In this document: one piece after another, positions 23,752-32,919 of the stretch
Position numbering within the stretch: position 1 is the first letter of the stretch
Layout: every line of letters begins with the position of its first letter
Assembly (NCBI GenBank): GCA_049325415.1
Contig: JBMOLL010000046.1
Coordinates: forward strand, 1 to 64,000
Source: JBMOLL01 sp049325415
Lineage (GTDB): Bacteria > Bacteroidota > Bacteroidia > Bacteroidales > GCA-2748055
DNA length: 64,000 nucleotides
Reading direction: 5' to 3'
Translations under genes and position numbers: made by a program
The notes under the pieces: generated by a model
The model's input: the letters and a program-made list of their open reading frames with translations, nothing else
Database searches by the model: none
What the model was told of the DNA's origin: nothing

Positions 23752-24844
23752 GAATATAGGTGTAAGTAGTGAGGGAGGAGGCTTTTTTATAGCAACGACC
23801 GGCTTCCTGCCTGTCACCGTTTTTCAGGTTGATCCTTGCCAGCCCCATCCAGGCCAGGGCGGCATACTGATCAGCAAAAGTGCCAAAGGTTTCTGCCTTG
23901 CTGATCACTGTTTCGTATAGGGTGACTGAGCGATTCCTGTTTTTGTAATATTTCTCATTTAAGTAGGCATAAATGAGCGTGGAGATCATCAGGGGGAAGT
24001 CTGCCTTTATCTTTTCCAGTTTGCCGGCGAGAACCTCAGCCAGTGCATAGTTTTCAGTTCTCAGAAGGACGACCGCATAGGTTGTCATGTAGTAAACATT
24101 GTTCGGGTAGAGGCGGTACAGTTCGGAGGCATAATTGAGCGCAAGCGGATAGTTCTTTTCGTAGTTCAGCTGAAGCAGGGTCATGAACAACAGCGATTCC
24201 ACCCGGATGTAGGTTGTGTGATCAATCGCGTACTGCAATTGTTTTATTCCCAGCGAGGTGTCGCCATCCCGGAGAAGGACGGCAAAGGGCCTGTAAACCG
24301 GATGCGCCTTCGGATAGGCTTCTATATAATAATTATATAAGCCGGTACTGAAATAAAACTCACTGAAACGGTCCTTCAGCGCAAAACCTTTCACCGTAAC
24401 CTTATACATGTTATCGAGGTCGGCGATTACCTTTGCCGGGTGTCCGTTATCCGACCAGTACATGGCTCTGAAGGCCCTTCCGAACAGATCGAAGAAAAGG
24501 CCTTCCAGATCTTCCGGATCCCTGTCCAGCATCCTGTCGGCAAGGCTGATAGTCTTTTCAAGTTTTTCAATGAAAAGGTCCGCTTCCTTTTCGGAAGGCG
24601 TCAGCGGGAAGTTTTCCCAGTAGATGATCAGGCTTTCCAGAAAGGTATAGGCCGGATGGAGGGGGTCGGTCCGGTAAAGTTTCTGCTGAATGGACCGGGC
24701 TTCGGTGAAATGATAGTTATAGGTTTGCTTCAGGCACTGACTGACCATCTCGAGCCTGTCGGGATGGTCAAGAAGAGCCTGCTGGGCGGTGGCACCCAGG
24801 TTTAACAACAATAGCGGTACAATGATCCATTTCGATCCGGGCAT
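23732..24844 (-). CDS. Secreted TPR-like protein
   Basis: 370 residues from ATG 24844: signal peptide MPGSKWIIVPLLLLNLGATAQQ, then helical hairpins of TPR type (e.g. FTEARSIQQKLYRTDPLHPAY, YPLALNYASELYRLYPNNVYY, AALAWMGLARINLKNGDRQEAGRCY). It is probably periplasmic; no enzyme motif is visible. An in-frame ATG at 24886, preceded by GGAGG, would add 14 residues. I prefer 24844 because a TATATTTG box ends 3 nt before it and the signal peptide is compact. Function unknown. Confidence 0.72.
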   Translation of the reverse strand: MPGSKWIIVPLLLLNLGATAQQALLDHPDRLEMVSQCLKQTYNYHFTEARSIQQKLYRTDPLHPAYTFLESLIIYWENFPLTPSEKEADLFIEKLEKTISLADRMLDRDPEDLEGLFFDLFGRAFRAMYWSDNGHPAKVIADLDNMYKVTVKGFALKDRFSEFYFSTGLYNYYIEAYPKAHPVYRPFAVLLRDGDTSLGIKQLQYAIDHTTYIRVESLLFMTLLQLNYEKNYPLALNYASELYRLYPNNVYYMTTYAVVLLRTENYALAEVLAGKLEKIKADFPLMISTLIYAYLNEKYYKNRNRSVTLYETVISKAETFGTFADQYAALAWMGLARINLKNGDRQEAGRCYKKASSLTTYTYILNDDWP

Positions 24845-24847
24845 TCG

Positions 24848-24855
24848 CAAATATA
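24848..24855 (-). promoter_or_regulatory. Possible -7 element giving a leaderless TPR-protein transcript
   Basis: Reading the minus strand, TATATTTG ends 3 nt before ATG 24844, so a transcript would start at or beside the A of the ATG. No good -33 is seen at the usual distance. The alternative is the upstream ATG 24886 with its GGAGG. Confidence 0.35.
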
Positions 24856-24885
24856 CGAAAAGGTCGCAGGTGAAGATGCCCTTCA

Positions 24886-24916
24886 TTTGGTTTCCTCCCG
24901 ATATTTTGCATCTTTG
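24886..24916 (+). promoter_or_regulatory. Promoter of the DUF3109 gene
   Basis: TTTG (24886-24889) and CATCTTTG (24909-24916) are separated by exactly 19 bp, the Bacteroidota spacing. ATG 24934 is 17 nt further on. This argues against the GTG at 24916 as start. Confidence 0.65.
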
Positions 24917-24933
24917 TGACAGATACCAGGATA

Positions 24934-25515
24934 ATGTTGCAAATAGGAAAGATCATTGTCAGCCGGGACCTTTTTGAGCACCGGTTTGTTTGCCGGCTGG
25001 ACGCCTGCGAGGGAAATTGCTGTGTGCATGGAGATTCAGGGGCACCGCTTGAAATGGAGGAAGCAGCTTTGCTCGACCGTGAGATCGGGCAGATCGTCCC
25101 ATATATGCGAAAGGAAGGCGTAGTTGCGATACACCGGCAGGGAAACTGGGTCATCGACGAAGACGGCGACAGGGTAACGCCACTTTTAAACAGGAGAGAG
25201 GAGTGTGCCTATGTCTGGTTTGATGGCGATATTGCAAGCTGTGCCATTGAAAAGGCCTGGGAAGCCGGGAAAACCGGATTCCGTAAACCCTTATCCTGTC
25301 ATCTTTATCCGATCAGGATTTCCCGGCTCAGCGACGGCATAGCCCTGAACATTCACCAGTGGAGCGTTTGTGCCCCGGCCAGGGAACTGGGAAAGGAACT
25401 GGGAGTTCCCGTGTTCCGTTTCCTCAAAGAGGCCATACAGAGGGCGTTCGGGGAGCAGTTTTACACGGAACTGGAGGAAGTGTATGCGGCAATGGCTGAG
25501 GAGAGGTTGAAATAA
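24934..25515 (+). CDS. DUF3109 cysteine-rich protein
   Basis: 193 residues from ATG 24934. The pattern FVCRLDACEGNCCVHGDSGAPLEMEE at the N-terminus, RREECAYVWFDGDIASCAIEKA in the middle and LSCHLYPIR plus WSVCAPA near the end is the DUF3109 family, related to the YkgJ group of proposed zinc or iron-sulfur binding proteins. Eight or more Cys are conserved; no reaction is known. It precedes the M20 dipeptidase by 32 bp and may be co-transcribed with it. Confidence 0.85.
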   Translation: MLQIGKIIVSRDLFEHRFVCRLDACEGNCCVHGDSGAPLEMEEAALLDREIGQIVPYMRKEGVVAIHRQGNWVIDEDGDRVTPLLNRREECAYVWFDGDIASCAIEKAWEAGKTGFRKPLSCHLYPIRISRLSDGIALNIHQWSVCAPARELGKELGVPVFRFLKEAIQRAFGEQFYTELEEVYAAMAEERLK

Positions 25516-25547
25516 AATTGATGGTATAAATTGAAAAATCCAATACA

Positions 25548-26918
25548 ATGGAGCAGATAAGAAACTATATTGAAGCCAACAGGGAACGTTTCCTGGAAGA
25601 ACTTTTCGAACTGATCAGGATCCCTTCGGTCAGTGCCAAGCCGGAAAACCGGGCGGACATGACCCGGGCTGCCGTTTATCTTAAAGAGGCCCTTCTGAAG
25701 GCGGGGGCCGGTCATGCCGAGGTGATGGAATCAGAGGGAATGCCCGTGGTGTTCGGGGAGAAGATCCTGGATCCTGCACTTCCGACTGTCCTGGTGTACG
25801 GCCATTATGACGTTCAGCCGGCTGAGCCCCTCGAACTTTGGGAAACACCGCCTTTCGATCCTCAGATCCGGGATGGTAAGATCTATGCCAGGGGGGCCGA
25901 TGATGACAAGGGACAGCTGTTTATGCAGCTCAAGGCTTTTGAACTGATGATGGCCACGGGAACTCTCCGCTGTAATGTGAAATTCCTGATCGAGGGTGAG
26001 GAGGAGATCGGTTCACCAAGCCTGAAGAAGTTCTGCATCACCCACAGGGAATTGCTCAGTGCCGATGTATTGCTGATCTCAGACACCACCATGATTGCGC
26101 AGGATATACCCTCCATAACCGTAGGTCTCAGGGGGCTTAGTTACATGGAGGTGAAGGTTACCGGTCCGAATCGCGATTTACACTCAGGACTCTATGGCGG
26201 AGCAGTAGCCAATCCGGCCAATGTCCTGGCGAAAATGATAGCTTCCCTTACCGACAGTGACAACCGCATCACGATCCCCGGCTTTTATGAGGATGTGCTG
26301 GAGATAGGCGAGGCAGAAAGAGCCGATATGGCCAGGGCACCCTTTGATCCGGAAGCCTATAAGAAAGCACTTAATATCGAGGAAGTATCGGGAGAGAAGG
26401 GTTTCTCCACAAGGGAGCGCACCGGGATCAGGCCCAGCCTGGATGTCAACGGGATCTGGTCGGGCTACATCGGCGAAGGAGCCAAAACGGTTTTGCCTTC
26501 TGTGGCCCAGGCAAAGATATCCATGCGCCTTGTCCCGAATCAGAATTCAAAAAAGATAGATGAATTGTTTATCCGGCATTTTCAGTCACTGGCCCCGGCA
26601 GGCGTGAGGGTTGAGGTGAAAAGTCTGCACGGGGGAGAGGGCTATGTATCACCGGTGGATACCGTTGCTTACCAGGCAGCCAGCCGGGCCATGGAGGAAA
26701 GTTTCGGCAAGCGGCCCATCCCTGTCCGAAGCGGAGGCAGCATTCCTATTGTTGCCGATTTCGAGGAGGTTCTCGGCATCAAGTCCATCCTTCTGGGCTT
26801 TGGGCTCGACAGCGATGCGATCCATTCACCAAACGAAAACTATCCTTTGTTTAACTTTTTTAAAGGGATAGAAACCATTCCCCTGTTCTTCAGGAATTAT
26901 GCCGACATGAGTAAATAG
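25548..26918 (+). CDS. M20-family dipeptidase (CNDP-like)
   Basis: 456 residues, no signal peptide. The two-zinc M20 site is complete: VYGHYDVQP (His), ARGADDDKGQ (Asp), EGEEEIGS (catalytic and metal Glu), LISDTTM (Asp) and HSPNENYP (His). The dimerisation domain includes the GPNRDLHSGLYGG motif. The sequence resembles cytosolic non-specific dipeptidases, which cleave dipeptides. It could process peptides imported by the POT transporter nearby. It ends before a strong terminator. Confidence 0.92.
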   Translation: MEQIRNYIEANRERFLEELFELIRIPSVSAKPENRADMTRAAVYLKEALLKAGAGHAEVMESEGMPVVFGEKILDPALPTVLVYGHYDVQPAEPLELWETPPFDPQIRDGKIYARGADDDKGQLFMQLKAFELMMATGTLRCNVKFLIEGEEEIGSPSLKKFCITHRELLSADVLLISDTTMIAQDIPSITVGLRGLSYMEVKVTGPNRDLHSGLYGGAVANPANVLAKMIASLTDSDNRITIPGFYEDVLEIGEAERADMARAPFDPEAYKKALNIEEVSGEKGFSTRERTGIRPSLDVNGIWSGYIGEGAKTVLPSVAQAKISMRLVPNQNSKKIDELFIRHFQSLAPAGVRVEVKSLHGGEGYVSPVDTVAYQAASRAMEESFGKRPIPVRSGGSIPIVADFEEVLGIKSILLGFGLDSDAIHSPNENYPLFNFFKGIETIPLFFRNYADMSK

Positions 26919-26943
26919 GCTTAGAAGAGGCTACGGAAAAACG

Positions 26944-26972
26944 GACCCGGAAATATTTCCGGGTCTTTTTTT
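26944..26972 (+). terminator. Terminator of the dipeptidase transcript
   Basis: GACCCGGAAA (26944-26953) and TTTCCGGGTC (26956-26965) are perfect inverted arms, followed by seven T. Confidence 0.85.
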
Positions 26973-27232
26973 GAACTTTTTCCATGCAAATCCTGATTTT
27001 TCAACAGAAAAAGGGGGCTGAGTATTCTTTTTAAGCCCGCTTCCTTAAAAAAAGCAGGGTTAATTCAAAATAAATTAAAAAATGCACTTCAACGTAAAGT
27101 TATGGGGATAATAAATACACGAAAAATATAAAATTGCAGAATGAAGGCTAAAAAAAGGGGGGTAATATTAGAAAAAAATAAAAAATACCAGAAATAAACC
27201 TTAAAAATGATAGCGTGAATCAAAATATAGCA

Positions 27233-27240
27233 TACATTTG
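27233..27240 (+). promoter_or_regulatory. Probable -7 element of glnN
   Basis: TACATTTG matches TAnnTTTG. The ATG at 27281 is 40 nt downstream. No clear TTTG lies at -33, as expected for a promoter that depends on an activator. Confidence 0.55.
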
Positions 27241-27280
27241 TAGCAGATAAATAAATTTTTCAACTTAATTGTAAGGAAAT

Positions 27281-29467
27281 ATGTCAAGCATCAGGTTTAA
27301 AGCACTCGAACAGGTTTTCAACCGCAAGCCTGTCAATGTTGAGGCTCCTGCAGATAAGATCTCCGATTACTACGGGATCAATGTTTTTGATAAGGTAAAA
27401 ATGCAGAAGTATCTCTCCAAGGATGCCTATGAGCACGTTCTTGAAGCGATTGAGAAAGGTATGCCTATCGACCGGAAGATGGCTGATGGTGTGGCAGCCG
27501 GAATGAAGGCATGGGCCATGGAAAGAGGTGCCACGCATTACACACACTGGTTCCAGCCACTTACAGGAGGCACTGCAGAGAAGCATGATGCTTTTATTGA
27601 ACACCACAAGTTTGGCGGAGTGGTGGAATCATTCAGCGGAAAATCGCTGGCGCAGCAGGAACCCGATGCGTCGTCCTTTCCAAGTGGTGGTATCCGCAAC
27701 ACCTTTGAAGCCAGGGGTTATACCGCATGGGATCCCTCCTCGCCGGCTTTTGTTATCGGCAATACCCTGAGTATTCCCACCATCTTTATTTCATACACGG
27801 GAGAAGCTCTGGATCATAAGACCCCCTTGCTCAAGGCACTGAATGCTGTTGATAAGGCTGCAACGGAAGTTTGCCAGTATTTTGACAAGAACGTGACCAA
27901 GGTGCAGGCTAACCTGGGCTGGGAGCAGGAATATTTCCTTATTGATGAAGCATTGTATTATGCCCGTCCCGACCTTTCCCTGACCGGTCGTACCCTGATG
28001 GGTCATGCCTCGGCAAAGGATCAGCAGCTTGAAGACCATTATTTTGCATCCATTCCCGAGAGGATAGCTGCTTTTATGAAAGAGGTCGAGTATGAAGCCT
28101 ACAAACTGGGTATTCCGGTGAAGACCCGGCACAATGAGGTGGCTCCGAACCAGTATGAACTTGCTCCTGTTTTTGAGGAGTGCAACCTGGCTGTTGATCA
28201 CAACCTGCTTGTGATGGATGTCATGAAGCGTGTTTCGCGTCACCATGGTTTCAGGGTGCTGTTTCACGAGAAGCCTTTCAAAGGGATCAATGGGACCGGC
28301 AAGCACAACAACTGGTCGCTTGCGACCGATACCGGTGTGGTTCTGCACGCTCCGGGAAAAAATCCGAAGTCAAACCTGCAGTTCCTCACCTTTGTGGTCA
28401 ATACCATCAAGGCGGTTTTCGACAACCAGGATCTTCTGCGTGCGAGCATCGCTTCCGCTTCGAACGCACATCGTCTGGGTGCCAATGAAGCTCCTCCCGC
28501 CATCCTTTCCTGTTTCCTGGGAACCGAAGTGAGCAATATGCTTGATCAGATTGAGCAGCAGGTGACCAATAATAAAATGACCCCTGATGAAAAAACAGCC
28601 CTGAAACTGGACATCGGGAAGATCCCCGAGATCCTGCTGGATAACACCGACAGGAACAGGACTTCGCCCTTTGCATTCACCGGGAACCGGTTCGAGTTCC
28701 GTGCCGTTGGTGGTTCAGCCAACTGTGCCGCCCCGATGACCATACTCAATGCAGCTCTTGCAGCTCAGCTGAAGGAGTTTAAGACAGAAGTGGATGTCCT
28801 GATTGATAAAGGTGTCAAAAAGGATGAAGCGATCTTCCAGGTATTGCGGAAATACATCATTGCTTCCAAAGCCATTCGTTATGAAGGTGATGGTTACAGT
28901 GAGAAATGGGTGATTGAAGCAGCAAAACGTGGTCTTACCAACATTACGGATGTTCCCGAGGCCATCAGTGCCTTTGCTTCAAACAAGTCAAAGAAGCTTC
29001 TTACCTCTCAGAACATCCTTTCCGATAAGGAAATTGACGGCAGGATTGAGGTGATGTATGAAGAGTATATCAAGAAGATTCAGATTGAAGCACGTGTACT
29101 CGGTGATCTCGCAATCAACCATATCGTGCCCACTGCGGTTAAATACCAGAATGTACTTATGGAGAATGTTCTTCGGATGAAGGAAATATTCGGTGACGGG
29201 TACAAGGAACTTTCAGGAAACCGCGTTGATCTGATCAGACAGATCTCTGAACATGTTACAGCCATCAAAGGCGGTGTAAACGATATGATTGAAGCAAGAA
29301 AAGTGGCCAACAAGATCGAGCACAGTGAAGACCGTGCCGTGGCCTATTCTAAGACCATTGCGCCTTTCCTGGATAAGATCAGGGAGCATATTGACAAGCT
29401 GGAACTCATTATCGACGATGAGATGTGGCCTCTGCCGAAGTACAGGGAACTGCTTTTTGTCAGTTAA
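27281..29467 (+). CDS. glnN: Glutamine synthetase type III
   Basis: 728 residues, the normal length of GSIII, which joins ammonia to glutamate using ATP. Motifs include HWFQPLTGGTAEKHDAF and PSGGIRNTFEARGYTAWDPSSP at the N-terminal part, GWEQEYFLID, NEVAPNQYELAPVFEE, NGTGKHNNWSL (ATP/glutamate site) and NRTSPFAFTGNRFEFRAVGG. GSIII is the usual main glutamine synthetase of Bacteroidota. It is monocistronic, with its own promoter and a strong terminator. Confidence 0.96.
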   Translation: MSSIRFKALEQVFNRKPVNVEAPADKISDYYGINVFDKVKMQKYLSKDAYEHVLEAIEKGMPIDRKMADGVAAGMKAWAMERGATHYTHWFQPLTGGTAEKHDAFIEHHKFGGVVESFSGKSLAQQEPDASSFPSGGIRNTFEARGYTAWDPSSPAFVIGNTLSIPTIFISYTGEALDHKTPLLKALNAVDKAATEVCQYFDKNVTKVQANLGWEQEYFLIDEALYYARPDLSLTGRTLMGHASAKDQQLEDHYFASIPERIAAFMKEVEYEAYKLGIPVKTRHNEVAPNQYELAPVFEECNLAVDHNLLVMDVMKRVSRHHGFRVLFHEKPFKGINGTGKHNNWSLATDTGVVLHAPGKNPKSNLQFLTFVVNTIKAVFDNQDLLRASIASASNAHRLGANEAPPAILSCFLGTEVSNMLDQIEQQVTNNKMTPDEKTALKLDIGKIPEILLDNTDRNRTSPFAFTGNRFEFRAVGGSANCAAPMTILNAALAAQLKEFKTEVDVLIDKGVKKDEAIFQVLRKYIIASKAIRYEGDGYSEKWVIEAAKRGLTNITDVPEAISAFASNKSKKLLTSQNILSDKEIDGRIEVMYEEYIKKIQIEARVLGDLAINHIVPTAVKYQNVLMENVLRMKEIFGDGYKELSGNRVDLIRQISEHVTAIKGGVNDMIEARKVANKIEHSEDRAVAYSKTIAPFLDKIREHIDKLELIIDDEMWPLPKYRELLFVS

Positions 29468-29486
29468 CAACACTGTCAATGAACGG

Positions 29487-29520
29487 AAAGCCCCGGGGAA
29501 CTTCCCCGGGGCTTTCTATT
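29487..29520 (+). terminator. Terminator of glnN
   Basis: AAAGCCCCGGGG (29487-29498) and CCCCGGGGCTTT (29504-29515) form a perfect 12-bp stem with a 5-nt loop, followed by a T-rich tail. Confidence 0.88.
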
Positions 29521-29639
29521 TCGCAGGGATTGAAGACAAGATACTTGCTTCAGCCTTCGTTCTATAATTCAGGAAAAAAAAGTAATTTTAACGGGGCAAT
29601 ATTATCGGGACACCCGAACAGCCCGGAAATTGAAAATTC

Positions 29640-31625
29640 ATGCGGATGAAAAAGTATAGTTACCTGTTCCTGTTCTTTATTATCGTCCTTGCGCTTCCGG
29701 CGGAAGGCCAGAAAAAGCAGAAAGACCACAGAGCGGAAGCAGCTTATGAAGCCGGAGAGTACTATAAGGCGATCGATCTTTATAAGGATGCTTACAATAA
29801 GATCAGTGATAAAGACAAGAAGACCGAGATCATCTTTATGATCGGCGAGTGCTACCGTATAACGGGCGACCCAAAGCAGGCTGAGATGTGGTACAGGAAA
29901 GCGGTTCAGAAAGATTACCAGGATCCTGTCCTTTACCTGCGCTTTGGGCAAAGCCTGATGGAGAACGGGAATTACGAGGAAGCCCTGGAACAGTTTAAGA
30001 AATACCAGGAACTTATTCCCGATGATCCTCGGGGAAATATGGGGATCGAATCATGCCGGGCTTCCGTGCAATGGATAGCTGCTCCAACAGGTTATATTGT
30101 TGAGAACATGAAGTTTTTCAACTCTTCTCAAAGGGATTACAGTCCGGCTTATGCCAGTTCCGATTTTACAGCGGTTTTATTCACCAGCACCAGGGATGAT
30201 GCAGTAGGAAATGCGCTGCATGGTGCCACGGGGGAGAATTTTGCCGATATATTTTCCAGTACCATGGACAGGAAAGGGAAATGGAGTGTACCCGTCCCGG
30301 TGGAAGCGCTTAATTCGGAGTTTGAAGACGGAACCCCATGCTTTACCTCAGATTTCTCCACTGTCTATTTTACCCGCTGCAAAAAAGGAAAGAACCAGCG
30401 TTTGGGATGCCAGATCTATACGGCCCGCAAGGAAGGTACCTCATGGACCGAACCGGAGGCGCTCAAGCTCGTTGAAGACAGTATTACAGTTGGGCACCCG
30501 GCGATATCCCCCGATGGGCTCACTCTCTATTTTGTTTCCGATATGCCGGGCGGGATCGGGGAGAAGGACCTCTGGTATGTCACCCGTTCAGCAGCCAACG
30601 GCGAATGGGGTAAGCCGGAGAATGCGGGGGAGCAGATCAATACACCCGGAAATGAAATGTTTCCGTTTATTCATGCAGACGGCACTCTGTATTTCTCTTC
30701 CGACAGCCGGGTGGGACTTGGAGGTCTTGATATTTTCAAGGCTAAAAAGGATGAGACGGGGATCTGGGCCCTGGAAAACATGAAACCCCCGATCAATTCA
30801 TCCTATGATGATTTCGGGATCGTATTCGAATCGGATATGGAAAGGGGCTTTTTCAGTTCTTCCCGCAAAGGCAGGGGCAATGATGAGATTTTTTCCTTTG
30901 TACTGCCTCCGCTGATCTTTACTGTGAAAGGGATAGTGCGTGATGAAAGAACTGAAAAAGTGATCCCCGGTACCAAAGTGAAATCGGTCGGCAGTGACGG
31001 TATTACCATAGAAACGACAACGGGCGATGACGGATCATTCCGTTTTATGCTCAAACCCACTACCGATTACGTCTTTATTGCGACCCGGCAGGGCTACCTG
31101 AACGGGAAGCAGAGGGAATCGACCAAGGGACTTGAACAGAGTCAGGAATTCGAGGTGACTATCAGGCTTTCGTCAATCAGCAATGTTATTGAACTGCCCA
31201 ATATTTTCTACGACTTTGCCAAGTGGGACCTCAGGCCGGAATCCATGGTCTCTCTCGATAACCTGGTAGAAACACTGAACGACAACCCCAATGTCACCAT
31301 TGAGCTGATGTCGCACACCGACTCCAGGGGAGCCCCGGCCGATAACGAAGAACTTTCTCAGAAACGTGCCCAGTCGGTAGTCGACTACCTGATATCCAAA
31401 GGAATTGCTGCCGATCGTCTGCAGGCCAAAGGCTATGGTGAATCCCAGCCCAAGGTGGTGGATGAAAAGATTGTTTCGGAGAACAGCTTCCTGAAGGTGG
31501 GTGATGTGCTTACCGAAAGTTTTATCAACCAGCTGGGTAATCCGGAACTGGAGGAAAAAGCTCACCAGATCAACAGGAGAACGGAATTCAGGGTCCTCAG
31601 CACCGACTATATTCCGAAGAAATAG
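29640..31625 (+). CDS. PorE-like OmpA-family protein (TPR, PD40 propeller, CarboxypepD_reg, OmpA)
   Basis: 661 residues. A signal peptide ends LPAEGQ. Domains in order: TPR repeats (about 30-135); PD40/WD40-like blades with VLFTSTRDDA, TVYFTRCKKG, TLYFVSDMPGG, TLYFSSDSRVG and GFFSSSRKG (about 150-430); a carboxypeptidase regulatory-like domain (about 430-520); and an OmpA-like peptidoglycan-binding domain (IFYDFAKWDLRPES, HTDSRG, RAQSVVDYLISKGI). This order is that of PorE of Porphyromonas gingivalis, which links T9SS to peptidoglycan. Paralogues paired with PorP/SprF are common, so a core role is not certain. Met3 (29646) is an alternative start. Confidence 0.85.
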   Translation: MRMKKYSYLFLFFIIVLALPAEGQKKQKDHRAEAAYEAGEYYKAIDLYKDAYNKISDKDKKTEIIFMIGECYRITGDPKQAEMWYRKAVQKDYQDPVLYLRFGQSLMENGNYEEALEQFKKYQELIPDDPRGNMGIESCRASVQWIAAPTGYIVENMKFFNSSQRDYSPAYASSDFTAVLFTSTRDDAVGNALHGATGENFADIFSSTMDRKGKWSVPVPVEALNSEFEDGTPCFTSDFSTVYFTRCKKGKNQRLGCQIYTARKEGTSWTEPEALKLVEDSITVGHPAISPDGLTLYFVSDMPGGIGEKDLWYVTRSAANGEWGKPENAGEQINTPGNEMFPFIHADGTLYFSSDSRVGLGGLDIFKAKKDETGIWALENMKPPINSSYDDFGIVFESDMERGFFSSSRKGRGNDEIFSFVLPPLIFTVKGIVRDERTEKVIPGTKVKSVGSDGITIETTTGDDGSFRFMLKPTTDYVFIATRQGYLNGKQRESTKGLEQSQEFEVTIRLSSISNVIELPNIFYDFAKWDLRPESMVSLDNLVETLNDNPNVTIELMSHTDSRGAPADNEELSQKRAQSVVDYLISKGIAADRLQAKGYGESQPKVVDEKIVSENSFLKVGDVLTESFINQLGNPELEEKAHQINRRTEFRVLSTDYIPKK

Positions 31626-31631
31626 GTCGAA

Positions 31632-31655
31632 CCGGGATTGATCCCGGCTCAGGCA
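31632..31655 (+). terminator. Possible terminator of the PorE-like gene
   Basis: CCGGGAT and ATCCCGG (31632-31647) form a compact stem 7 nt after the stop codon. The following sequence is only moderately T-rich, so termination may be partial. Confidence 0.4.
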
Positions 31656-31662
31656 TTTTATT

Positions 31663-31670
31663 TATCTTTG
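31663..31670 (+). promoter_or_regulatory. -7 element of purM
   Basis: TATCTTTG matches the consensus and lies 21 nt before ATG 31692. It falls inside the longer reading frame from 31638, which makes that earlier start unlikely. Confidence 0.6.
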
Positions 31671-31691
31671 CGAGCGAAAAACCTGCAACGG

Positions 31692-32858
31692 ATGGATCAT
31701 TCATCGAGGTATCACTTAAGAGGAGTTTCCCATGCCAAGGAAGATGTGCATAACGCCATAAAAAACCTTGACAGGGGGATCTTTCCCTCTGCCTTTTGCA
31801 AGGTAATCCCCGATATGCTTACCGGCGACAGTGATCATTGCCTGGTCATGCATGCCGATGGTGCCGGCACCAAGTCGTCGCTGGCTTATATGTACTGGAA
31901 GGAAACCGGGGATTTGTCTGTTTGGAAAGGCATTGCCCAGGATGCCATTGTTATGAATCTCGACGACCTGCTTTGCGTGGGGATCAGTGATAACATTCTT
32001 CTTTCCTCGACTATAGGACGGAATAAACGCCTGATACCAGGGGAGGTGATCTCAGCTATTATAAACGGGACGGAAGAAATCCTGGAGCAGCTAAGAAGCA
32101 TGGGAATCGGAATCTGGTCGACGGGAGGAGAAACAGCCGACCTCGGCGACCTTGTCAGGACCATTATTGTGGACTCCACGGTTACAGCCAGGGCAAGGAG
32201 AAGCGAGATTATTGAAAACAGGATCATTCCCGGATCCTGCATTATCGGTTTTTCATCTTTTGGGCAGGCCGTTTACGAGGACAGGTACAATGGCGGGATG
32301 GGAAGCAACGGACTCACCTCGGCCAGGCATGATATTTTCAACCACGGTCTGGCCGGATCCTATCCCGAAAGTTATGATACGGAGATACCTCCGTCGCTGG
32401 TTTATTCCGGTGGTTACAGGCTTACAGACCTGGTACCCGGGACCGGTTTGAATGCCGGACAACTTGTGCTTTCGCCAACACGGACCTATGCACCCGTTGT
32501 CCGCAAGGTACTTGAGCGTTTTCGTTCCCGGATCAACGGGATGATCCACTGTTCGGGAGGGGCGCAGACCAAGGTTCTTCACTTTGCCGATAAGGTGCAC
32601 ATTATCAAGGATGAGCTCTTTGACACACCACCCCTGTTCCGTATAATCCAGGAAGAGTCGGGGACAGGCTGGAGGGAAATGTACCAGGTTTTCAATATGG
32701 GACATCGTTTCGAAATCTACACCGACCCTGAAATCGCCGGTGAAATCATCGGGATAGCTGAGGAATTCGGGGTCGAAGCGAAGATCGTTGGGAGGGTCAT
32801 TGAATCGGATGAAAAACGGCTTACCATCTCCGGTAAGCATGGCACCTTTGAGTATTAG
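31692..32858 (+). CDS. purM: Phosphoribosylformylglycinamidine cyclo-ligase (AIR synthase)
   Basis: 388 residues from ATG 31692 (MDHSSRYHLRGVSHAKEDVH), the usual length of the Bacteroidota PurM type. It closes the imidazole ring in purine synthesis, turning FGAM into AIR with ATP. Motifs include HADGAGTKSSLAYMYW, DAIVMNLDDLLCVG, STIGRNKRLIPGEV, STGGETADLGDLVRTI and LSPTRTYAPVV. An upstream ATG at 31638 is in frame but precedes the -7 element. The next gene, prfA, starts 61 bp later, with no hairpin between. Confidence 0.9.
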   Translation: MDHSSRYHLRGVSHAKEDVHNAIKNLDRGIFPSAFCKVIPDMLTGDSDHCLVMHADGAGTKSSLAYMYWKETGDLSVWKGIAQDAIVMNLDDLLCVGISDNILLSSTIGRNKRLIPGEVISAIINGTEEILEQLRSMGIGIWSTGGETADLGDLVRTIIVDSTVTARARRSEIIENRIIPGSCIIGFSSFGQAVYEDRYNGGMGSNGLTSARHDIFNHGLAGSYPESYDTEIPPSLVYSGGYRLTDLVPGTGLNAGQLVLSPTRTYAPVVRKVLERFRSRINGMIHCSGGAQTKVLHFADKVHIIKDELFDTPPLFRIIQEESGTGWREMYQVFNMGHRFEIYTDPEIAGEIIGIAEEFGVEAKIVGRVIESDEKRLTISGKHGTFEY

Positions 32859-32919
32859 CTTCTTTGGTGGTACTTGTCTGCTTTTTATTTTTTATTTTTA
32901 ATCAACTATTTGAGAGGCT

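Larger units (their letters stand above)
26919..27280. other. Long AT-rich region upstream of glnN (362 bp)
   Basis: Apart from the terminator at 26944-26972 and the promoter near 27233, this stretch contains no gene. It is unusually AT-rich, with many A runs, from about 27040 on. I see no inverted repeat strong enough to call a nitrogen-control operator. Confidence 0.5.
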
